DNA of 6,738 nucleotides from Candidatus Omnitrophota bacterium (lineage in GTDB: Bacteria; Omnitrophota; Gorgyraeia; Gygaellales; Profunditerraquicolaceae), in the NCBI GenBank assembly GCA_016938245.1, contig JAFGUY010000038.1, positions 1-6,738 on the forward strand, read 5' to 3'. Shown here piece after piece: positions 1 through 4,845 of this stretch. The notes under the pieces are model-generated. The model saw nothing but the letters and a program-made list of their open reading frames with translations. It did no database searches and was not told where the DNA came from. The position numbers were made by a program, and so were the translations under genes. Position 1 is the first letter of the stretch, and every line of letters starts with the position of its first letter.

Positions 1-97
1 AATTACGTAAGTTATGATTTTTCATAAGTTACATAAAAACAGTTTTTGAAAATAATCGGGAAGAAAAATATTTTCTAACAAAGTACTATAATTGTTC
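1..97. other. AT-rich non-coding stretch with small inverted repeats
   Basis: All three plus-strand frames hit a stop within the first 27 bases, and no credible gene runs off the left edge. What is visible is an imperfect hairpin, arms 7-17 and 22-32 around a TTTT loop with a single G:G mismatch at 11/28, and a weaker AT-only dyad, GAAAATA at 48-54 against TATTTTC at 69-75. Neither is followed by a convincing T-run on either strand, so I do not call a terminator. The stretch could be the tail of an intergenic region belonging to an upstream gene outside the window. Confidence 0.5.
87..92 (+). promoter_or_regulatory. Possible -10 box (TATAAT) upstream of the tRNA gene
   Basis: A perfect TATAAT lies about 95 bases before the mature tRNA 5' end. 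No good -35 hexamer is found 16-18 bases upstream (that stretch is A-rich), so the assignment rests on the -10 alone. A start near 98-100 would give a leader of about 86 bases, to be removed by RNase P, and would place a hairpin (98-130) right at the transcript 5' end. The AT-rich composition makes a chance match quite possible. Confidence 0.3.
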
Positions 98-130
98 TGG
101 TATGGGTGGGGAGGCATAGATACCATACCA
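98..130 (+). repeat. Inverted repeat / stem-loop upstream of tRNA
   Basis: TGGTATGG (98-105) and CCATACCA (123-130) are perfect 8-bp complements separated by a 17-base G-rich loop containing GTGGGGAGG. It starts where a transcript from the TATAAT box at 87 would begin, so it may cap the 5' end of the tRNA precursor or of a small RNA. It could also be a protein-binding dyad. No function can be assigned from sequence. Confidence 0.45.
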
Positions 131-134
131 CTGC

Positions 135-177
135 GAAAATTGCAGTAAGTTATAGCCTGATGCAATTTTCTTGTTTT
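135..177 (+). repeat. Inverted repeat with T-rich tail just before the tRNA
   Basis: GAAAATTGCA (135-144) and TGCAATTTTC (161-170) are perfect 10-bp complements with a 16-base loop, followed by TTGTTTT (171-177). The geometry resembles a weak intrinsic terminator, but the stem is mostly A-T and the loop is long. An alternative small hairpin (CTGC 131-134 with GCAG 142-145) would compete with it. It sits 9 bases before the tRNA, so it may instead be a structured part of the tRNA leader. Confidence 0.4.
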
Positions 178-185
178 AAAAGTTT

Positions 186-259
186 CGCGGGGTGGAGCAG
201 CCTGGTAGCTCGCAAGGCTCATAACCTTGAGGTCCTGAGTTCAAATCTCAGCCCCGCAA
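186..259 (+). tRNA. Initiator tRNA-fMet (anticodon CAT)
   Basis: The 74-base gene folds into a complete cloverleaf. The acceptor stem is 186-192 with 252-258, the D stem GAGC/GCTC (195-198/208-211), the anticodon stem 213-217/225-229 with CAT at 220-222, the variable loop AGGTC, and the T stem CTGAG/CTCAG (235-239/247-251) around TTCAAAT. Two initiator hallmarks are present: an unpaired C1:A72 at the acceptor end (C186 against A258) and a purine-pyrimidine A11:U24 pair in the D stem. These mark it as the start tRNA recognised by methionyl-tRNA formyltransferase, not as elongator Met or Ile2. The usual three G:C pairs at the base of the anticodon stem are reduced to two, with A29:U41 replacing G:C. 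The discriminator is A259 and CCA is not encoded, so it must be added by CCA-transferase. A terminator follows at 339-367. Confidence 0.97.
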
Positions 260-269
260 TTGAGTTCCA

Positions 270-300
270 AAATTGGCCAGCGATATTTGCTGGCCAATTT
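270..300 (+). repeat. Strong hairpin downstream of tRNA
   Basis: Positions 270-281 and 289-300 form a perfect 12-bp stem (core TTGGCCAGC/GCTGGCCAA) with a 7-base loop, GATATTT. It begins 10 bases after the tRNA discriminator. No T-run follows, so it is unlikely to terminate alone. It may act as a 3' processing or stability structure of the tRNA precursor, or be a repetitive palindromic element. Confidence 0.7.
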
Positions 301-332
301 AGCGAAATCCCGTGAGCGCAAGCGAAACGGGA
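301..332 (+). repeat. Second hairpin with tandem AGCGAAA motif
   Basis: TCCCGT (308-313) pairs with ACGGGA (327-332), enclosing a 13-base loop that can form an inner GC-GCAA-GC hairpin. The heptamer AGCGAAA occurs at 301-307 and again at 321-327, exactly 20 bases apart. The compact symmetrical design between two other hairpins looks like a reusable element rather than random spacer, possibly a REP-like repeat. That can only be settled by looking for copies elsewhere in the genome. Confidence 0.45.
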
Positions 333-338
333 CCAACT

Positions 339-367
339 AAACCCGCTAATAAACTGGCGGGTTTTTT
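339..367 (+). terminator. Intrinsic terminator of the tRNA transcription unit
   Basis: AAACCCGC (339-346) pairs with GCGGGTTT (357-364). The stem can extend by two weaker pairs toward a 6-base loop, and the 3' arm merges into six T residues at 362-367. This is a textbook Rho-independent terminator for the tRNA transcript, and it separates the tRNA from the GH94 gene that starts 39 bases later. Confidence 0.88.
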
Positions 368-368
368 A

Positions 369-397
369 TTGCAAAAACACTCTGGTTATGGTAACTT
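369..397 (+). promoter_or_regulatory. Candidate promoter of the GH94 gene
   Basis: TTGCAA (369-374, 4/6 to the -35 consensus), a 17-base spacer, and TAACTT (392-397, 3/6) preceded by a TG extended -10 dinucleotide at 389-390. Eight bases lie between the -10 and the ATG at 406, so the predicted start falls at or next to the start codon, in keeping with the absence of a Shine-Dalgarno sequence. The -10 match is poor and the call is tentative. Confidence 0.35.
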
Positions 398-405
398 AAA
401 TCCCT

Positions 406-2739
406 ATGAATGTCCTATATAAATTCACAGATAATAACGGAAGTTTTATCTTTCCAAAAGCAGATAAGATAAGGTCACTTTATTTCCCGCTTTGTAATAA
501 AAAAATCCTTTCTTCAATAACCCCGTATTTATGCGGTGATATAAAATCCGGGCAGGATGCTTTTTTAATGCCTCCTGTCTCACGCATTGATTTAATCAAC
601 TCTAAAGTATCGCGTAACTTCTGGATATATATTGATAAAGATAAGTTATGGTCAGCAACAGGAGTTTCTAAAGACCTTAAGGCTATTAAAGAGGATAAAT
701 TTACCCTTGAGGCCGGTTTGCTTTGGCATAAGATTACCCGGGAAAACAAAAGAATTGGCTTAAGAAGCGAGATTTTATCTTTTATTCCTTCATCAGGAGA
801 ACCCGTTGAATTGATGCAAGTTACAATTACCAATATTTCACCCAAGAAAATAAGTTTTATTCCTACCGCAGCTATTCCTATGTACGCCAGAGGAGCAAAC
901 AATATCCGCGATCACAGGCATGTAACTTCGTTGTTGCAGCGTATAATTTTGCATAAATTCGGAATAATCTCTAAACCAACATTATCTTTTGATGAGTCAG
1001 GCCATAAGCCGAACAAAAATTATTATTTTATTTTAGGCTGGGATGAAAAAGGTAATGCGCCGCAATATCTTTACCCAACGCAGGAGATCTTCTGTGGCGA
1101 GTCGGGGGATTTAGAGGCGCCGGAGAGTATCTTAGAAAATAGCCCTTTAGGGAAAGAGAAGATTCAGGGGAAAGAGCCGATGGGGGCGCTGCGTTTTAGG
1201 AGTATAAAATTGGCTTCCGGAAGGTTTTTTTCTTATATTATAGTAATGGGCATAACTCAAGAAAAATCCGATATTTCAGGTGTCATTAAAAAATTCAAGA
1301 ATCTTAAAAGAATAAAGGTATCGCTTGAGGAAACGAAAAGATTCTGGTTAAAGCAAGCTAATGCGGTTAGCGTTTCTAGCCGTAATGAAGATTTTAAAAA
1401 TTGGTTTAGGTGGGTAAGCATCCAGCCGGTTTTAAGAAAGATTTTCGGCTGTTCTTTTCTGCCGGATTTTGATTATGGGAAAGGTGGCAGGGGCTGGCGC
1501 GACCTCTGGCAGGATTGTTTGGGATTAATCTTAAGCGGCTCTAAAGAAGTACGCAGCATATTAATAAATAATCTCTCTGGTGTGCGGCCTGACGGGTCTA
1601 ACGCCACTATCATAGGTAAAAAACCGGGCGAATTTGTTGCTGATCGCAATGATATCTCACGCGTATGGATGGACCACGGTATTTGGCCCCTGATTGCTAT
1701 CGAACTCTATATTAATAAAGCGCATGACGCAGAAATTTTGTTTGAGAGAACCGGGTATTTTATCGATCAACACATTTTTCGTTCCCGTAAAATAAACCGT
1801 AACCTTAAGCCCTGTAAATACAAAGGCACGGTTTTGGAACATTTAATACTACAGAACCTAACGCAGTTTTTTAATGTCGGTACGCATAACCATATCCGTT
1901 TAGAAGGCGCTGATTGGAATGACGGTTTGGATATGGCTGGAGAGAATGGCGAAAGTGTTACTTTTAGCGCGATGTATGCCGGGAATCTTAAAAAACTTGC
2001 GCAGCTTTTACGCCGGTCCGGCAGGAAGAAGATAAAACTTTTTAGCGCAATGAAGCTGCTGCTTAAGCCCTGCAATTATAATAATATAAAAGCCAAACAA
2101 GAAATACTGGAAGCGTATTTTACGGCGGTAGAGAGCGGAATAAGCGGAAGAGCTATCAGCTTTGACTGCGTCCTGCTGATCAGGGATTTAGAGGAGAAAG
2201 CACGCTGGATGACGGAATATATACGCAGAAAAGAGTGGCTTGATCAAGGTTTTTTTAACGGCTATTATGATAATCAGAAGAGGCGCGTTGAAGGAAAAGT
2301 TAACGGGAAGATAAGGATGATGCTGGCTTCGCAGGTTTTTGCGATTATGAGCGGCGTGACTACTGATGCGCAGATTAAAAAGATTATTGCCAGCGTAGAA
2401 AAATATCTTTTTGATAAAAAACTCGGCGGGTATCGTCTGAATACTGACTTCGGCCGGGAAGAGCATAATTTAGGCCGAGCATTCTCATTCATCTACGGCG
2501 ATAAAGAAAACGGAGCGATATTTTCGCATATGGTAGTAATGTATGCCTATGCTTTGTTCATCCGCGGGTTTAGAAAAGAGGCGCAGGCTGCTTTGGAGTC
2601 TCTTTATAGGTTAAGCGTAAACAGCCCAAAAAGTAAAATTTATCCCTGCCTGACGGAGTATTTTAATGCCGAGGGCCGGGGAATGTATTCGTATCTTACC
2701 GGTTCAGCCAGTTGGTTTGTACTTGCTAGTGCAGTTTAG
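406..2739 (+). CDS. GH94-family glycoside phosphorylase-like protein, apparently C-terminally shortened
   Basis: The 777-residue product resembles cellobiose phosphorylase-type enzymes, which split a beta-glucoside with inorganic phosphate to give alpha-glucose 1-phosphate. There is no signal peptide, so it is probably cytoplasmic. An N-terminal beta-sandwich domain (about 1-300, with RDHRH at 168-172) is followed by a helical linker and an (alpha/alpha)6 barrel. Family landmarks are GWRDLWQD (363-370), GADWNDGLD (501-509, whose W-N-D aspartate, D506, is the likely general acid), ENGAIFSH (701-708, His708 probably phosphate-binding) and TGSASW (765-770). Normally some 80-100 residues forming a C-terminal beta-domain follow TGSASW; here only seven do. 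ATG 406 has no Shine-Dalgarno; the conserved fold seems to begin close to it. The stop overlaps that of convergent lpxB. Family assignment is firm; substrate (cellobiose, laminaribiose, sophorose-type or other) cannot be told, and activity of the shortened protein is uncertain. Confidence 0.88.
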   Translation: MNVLYKFTDNNGSFIFPKADKIRSLYFPLCNKKILSSITPYLCGDIKSGQDAFLMPPVSRIDLINSKVSRNFWIYIDKDKLWSATGVSKDLKAIKEDKFTLEAGLLWHKITRENKRIGLRSEILSFIPSSGEPVELMQVTITNISPKKISFIPTAAIPMYARGANNIRDHRHVTSLLQRIILHKFGIISKPTLSFDESGHKPNKNYYFILGWDEKGNAPQYLYPTQEIFCGESGDLEAPESILENSPLGKEKIQGKEPMGALRFRSIKLASGRFFSYIIVMGITQEKSDISGVIKKFKNLKRIKVSLEETKRFWLKQANAVSVSSRNEDFKNWFRWVSIQPVLRKIFGCSFLPDFDYGKGGRGWRDLWQDCLGLILSGSKEVRSILINNLSGVRPDGSNATIIGKKPGEFVADRNDISRVWMDHGIWPLIAIELYINKAHDAEILFERTGYFIDQHIFRSRKINRNLKPCKYKGTVLEHLILQNLTQFFNVGTHNHIRLEGADWNDGLDMAGENGESVTFSAMYAGNLKKLAQLLRRSGRKKIKLFSAMKLLLKPCNYNNIKAKQEILEAYFTAVESGISGRAISFDCVLLIRDLEEKARWMTEYIRRKEWLDQGFFNGYYDNQKRRVEGKVNGKIRMMLASQVFAIMSGVTTDAQIKKIIASVEKYLFDKKLGGYRLNTDFGREEHNLGRAFSFIYGDKENGAIFSHMVVMYAYALFIRGFRKEAQAALESLYRLSVNSPKSKIYPCLTEYFNAEGRGMYSYLTGSASWFVLASAV

Positions 2740-3863
2740 AGGTAATTAAGGATTATTTTGGCAGCAGAGCCCGCAGCTTTAGGTTCACCTAATAAAGGTT
2801 TAATTTTAGCAAGCTCGTCTTTTAAGTTCTGTAATTTTGCAGGGTCTTGTAAAGTTTTTATTGTGTATTCCGCGATTCTTTCAGGGGTTGCTCTAAATTG
2901 AATAAACTCCGTTATAATCTTTTTGCCCGCCACAATATTTGCTAATCCTATATAAGGCAATTTAACCTGCGGCCGGTATAACAGGTAATTTAAGCAGCTC
3001 ATTTTGTAGATGAGGCAGAATGGTTTTTGTATTATAGCCGTCTCTAAAGTAGCAGTCCCCGAGCAGACAAGGCAGAAATCCGCGATATTCATGCAATCGT
3101 AAGGTTTGCCTTCTACAATTTTTACATCCAACCCGGAATCCTTTATTAGTTTATTATAAGTATCCCATCCGACCTGCGGTGATTTAACTAATATCAGCTG
3201 TATGTCCAGAGATTTAGCAATAATCTGCGCGCTCCTTAACATAACCGGGAGTATCCTATTTACTTCTTGTTTCCTTGACCCGGGCAAAAGCGCAATGGTA
3301 GTTTTATCGCTATTTAATTTTAAGTTTTTTAATAATTCTTCTTTGGGTATGGTGGGTTTTACAATATCCAAAAGCGGATGTCCTACCCATTCGGAATCTA
3401 CCCCGTATTTTTTATAGAAATCGCGTTCAAACTTAAACAAGACTATCATTTTTTTAATATACTTTTTGATAGTCTTAACTCTTCCCGGACGCGATGCCCA
3501 TACTTGCGGGGATACATAGTAAATCGTAGTAACGGTATTATTTAGCTCTTTGGCGAGCCTTAAGTTGAAACCGGAGAAATCCACAAAAATTACCGCATCC
3601 GGCTTTTTAATTTTTATTTTATTCAGGATTAATCTTTTGAGGGAGAAGAATTGGGGAAGTTTTTTAAAGACATCAAAGAATCCCATTACTGAAAGGCCTT
3701 TGATATCGTAAAAAACCTCAACCCCTAAATTTTGCAGTAATTGCGAACCTATTCCGGAAATCCTTATATTAGGTTCTAATTTCTTTAGTTCCTTAACTAA
3801 CCCTGCTGCATGCAGTTCTCCGGAGGGTTCCCCGCATATAATCAGGATCTTTTTTTCTGCCAT
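2736..3863 (-). CDS. lpxB: Lipid-A-disaccharide synthase LpxB (GT19)
   Basis: LpxB joins UDP-2,3-diacylglucosamine to lipid X (2,3-diacylglucosamine 1-phosphate), giving the tetraacyl disaccharide of lipid A at the inner face of the cytoplasmic membrane. The 375-residue length is typical. Visible motifs in order are GEPSGE (11-16, usually GE[AP]SGD), LSVMG (57-61), the VD-x-x-x-FN segment with Asp95 aligning with the E. coli catalytic Asp98, YYVSPQVWA (115-123), the LLPGSRKQEV segment (192-201, Arg197 matching E. coli Arg201), CSGTATLE (267-274), and KLPYIGLANIVAGK (301-314). The ATG at 3863 lies inside the end of the upstream dehydrogenase gene (22-base overlap) and no Shine-Dalgarno is visible, so translation probably depends on coupling to that gene. 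Both would be transcribed from the promoter at 4776-4804. The stop overlaps the stop of the convergent GH94 gene with no terminator between. Confidence 0.97.
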   Translation of the reverse strand: MAEKKILIICGEPSGELHAAGLVKELKKLEPNIRISGIGSQLLQNLGVEVFYDIKGLSVMGFFDVFKKLPQFFSLKRLILNKIKIKKPDAVIFVDFSGFNLRLAKELNNTVTTIYYVSPQVWASRPGRVKTIKKYIKKMIVLFKFERDFYKKYGVDSEWVGHPLLDIVKPTIPKEELLKNLKLNSDKTTIALLPGSRKQEVNRILPVMLRSAQIIAKSLDIQLILVKSPQVGWDTYNKLIKDSGLDVKIVEGKPYDCMNIADFCLVCSGTATLETAIIQKPFCLIYKMSCLNYLLYRPQVKLPYIGLANIVAGKKIITEFIQFRATPERIAEYTIKTLQDPAKLQNLKDELAKIKPLLGEPKAAGSAAKIILNYL

Positions 3864-4768
3864 ATTTGGTTTTGGATTTCAAGGGCGCATTTTAAGGCTT
3901 CGCGTGCCACCGGCCCTGAGACTAATGGCTCTTTATTTTTCAGCACGCAATCGATAAAAGATTCCAGCTCTTTCTTGAGGGGCTCTTCCTTTTCAATAGG
4001 CAGGTCTTCTTTGGTGATTTTTAATAACCCTTTGCGGTAAACTTTGGCCTGCGCATTCTTGTAATCCAGGGATATATAAGTATTTTCCTGGAATATCCTG
4101 ATTTTGCGCACTATTTCTTCAGATATGCGGCTGGCGGTTAAGTTTGCAACGCAGCCGTTTTTAAAAGTAATGCGTGCATTAGCAATATCTTCAAATTTTG
4201 TCAGGACATTTATGCCTACGGATTCAATCTTTTCTATAGGGGAATTTACCAGCCCTAAGATTATATCGATATCATGAATCATTATATCCAGCACTACCCC
4301 CACATCAAGGGAGCGATTAGGAAACGGAGAGAGGCGGTGGCATTCTATAAACTTAGGATCCCGGATAATTTTTTTTGTGGCGCCAAATGCAGAATTAAAC
4401 CTTTCAATATGGCCTACCTGCAGGATTAATCCGTTATCTTGAGCTATTTTTATTAAGCTATCTGCTTCTTCTATAGTAGGGGTGAATGGTTTTTCTACTA
4501 AGGTATGTATTTTATTATTTAGGAAATCAGCAGCAACCTTAAAGTGCATTTTAGTAGGAGTAGCAATGCTTACTGCATCCACTTTCCCGTAAAGCTTATG
4601 GTAGTCAGATACCCCCAGAACCCCAAGTTCCCCGGATACCAAATCAAGGGTATTTTTATTAGTATCGCATATTGCCTCAAGCGAGCAGCCCGGAATCTCT
4701 TTGTACAGCCGGGCATGTATGCTGCCTAGATGGCCTGTCCCGATTACTGCAATCCTGACCTTATCCAT
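3842..4768 (-). CDS. Gfo/Idh/MocA family NAD-dependent oxidoreductase, lipid A-associated
   Basis: A 308-residue sugar (nucleotide) dehydrogenase. An N-terminal Rossmann domain carries GTGHLG (10-15), Asp35 at the end of beta-strand 2 (favouring NAD over NADP), ATPT (69-72) and the family hallmark EKP (92-94). The C-terminal domain holds VGHIERFN (118-125) and VLDIMIHDIDI (159-169), where His165 sits at the position of the family's usual catalytic histidine. I chose the ATG at 4768 (MDKVRIAV) because the upstream in-frame starts fall inside promoter elements: ATG 4780 lies in the -10 box and TTG 4804 in the -35 box. No Shine-Dalgarno is visible, and the promoter puts the RNA start at about the ATG. 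The gene overlaps lpxB, implying a lipid A precursor role. The best hypothesis is a GnnA-like UDP-GlcNAc 3-dehydrogenase, but no GnnB-type aminotransferase is present here and the substrate is unproven. Confidence 0.92.
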   Translation of the reverse strand: MDKVRIAVIGTGHLGSIHARLYKEIPGCSLEAICDTNKNTLDLVSGELGVLGVSDYHKLYGKVDAVSIATPTKMHFKVAADFLNNKIHTLVEKPFTPTIEEADSLIKIAQDNGLILQVGHIERFNSAFGATKKIIRDPKFIECHRLSPFPNRSLDVGVVLDIMIHDIDIILGLVNSPIEKIESVGINVLTKFEDIANARITFKNGCVANLTASRISEEIVRKIRIFQENTYISLDYKNAQAKVYRKGLLKITKEDLPIEKEEPLKKELESFIDCVLKNKEPLVSGPVAREALKCALEIQNQIWQKKRS

Positions 4769-4775
4769 AAAAAGA

Positions 4776-4804
4776 ATCATAGCAAATGGCTCGACAAAAG
4801 TCAA
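4776..4804 (-). promoter_or_regulatory. Sigma70-type promoter of the dehydrogenase-lpxB operon
   Basis: Read on the minus strand: TTGACT (-35, 5/6, positions 4804-4799), a 17-base spacer ending in TGC (extended -10), and TATGAT (-10, 5/6, positions 4781-4776). Seven bases separate the -10 from the ATG at 4768, so transcription should start at or beside the A of the start codon. This is the best promoter in the window, and its spacer contains the -35 box of the opposing msbA promoter. Confidence 0.8.
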
Positions 4805-4814
4805 TTGCTATGAT
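4776..4814. repeat. 10-bp inverted repeat spanning both divergent promoters
   Basis: ATCATAGCAA (4776-4785) and TTGCTATGAT (4805-4814) are perfect inverted copies separated by 19 bases, with arm centres 29 bp apart. The left arm contains the whole -10 region of the minus-strand promoter. The right arm is an equivalent TGCTATGAT extended -10 on the plus strand and touches the first base of the plus-strand -10 at 4814. It may be an operator for a dimeric regulator, or a symmetric pair of extended -10 elements. Confidence 0.65.
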
Positions 4815-4819
4815 AAAAT
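4791..4819 (+). promoter_or_regulatory. Sigma70-type promoter of msbA
   Basis: TCGACA (4791-4796, 5/6 to the -35 consensus), a 17-base spacer, and TAAAAT (4814-4819, 5/6 to the -10 consensus). Transcription would start near 4826, giving a leader of about 20 bases that carries the msbA Shine-Dalgarno. An alternative is the extended -10 TGCTATGAT at 4806-4814, which lacks a good -35. Either choice overlaps the minus-strand promoter. Confidence 0.65.
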
Positions 4820-4831
4820 GATTTTCCTTTC

Positions 4832-4838
4832 AGGGAGA
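4832..4838 (+). promoter_or_regulatory. Shine-Dalgarno of msbA
   Basis: AGGGAGA ends 7 bases before the ATG at 4846, a near-ideal anti-16S match that fixes the msbA start. It is the only strong Shine-Dalgarno before a start codon in the window; the GH94, dehydrogenase and lpxB starts show none. Confidence 0.88.
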
Positions 4839-4845
4839 ATATAAA

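Noticed and set aside
98..114. Possible G-quadruplex in the G-rich run upstream of the tRNA
   Set aside because: Two of the four G-runs are only two bases long, so at most a weak two-layer structure could form; the perfect stem around it is the stronger signal.
22..222. Minus-strand open frame of 66 codons upstream of and across the tRNA
   Set aside because: It covers the antisense of the 5' half of a clear tRNA gene, has no recognisable protein features, and its composition simply reflects the AT-rich spacer.
186..259. tRNA gene as an integration site for a mobile element
   Set aside because: No integrase, no duplicated tRNA 3' end and no other mobility gene is present in the window.
106..315. 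Plus-strand open frame of 69 codons through the tRNA and first hairpin
   Set aside because: It translates the whole initiator tRNA and a palindromic stem; structured RNA explains the sequence better.
480..902. Minus-strand open frame of 140 codons inside the GH94 gene
   Set aside because: It is fully antisense to the conserved N-terminal domain, with no Shine-Dalgarno and no family resemblance; it is a shadow frame.
4769..4804. Longer start sites for the dehydrogenase (TTG at 4804, ATG at 4780)
   Set aside because: They add residues ahead of the Rossmann strand that the family does not need, and they lie inside the -35 and -10 boxes, so the mRNA would not contain them if the promoter call is right.
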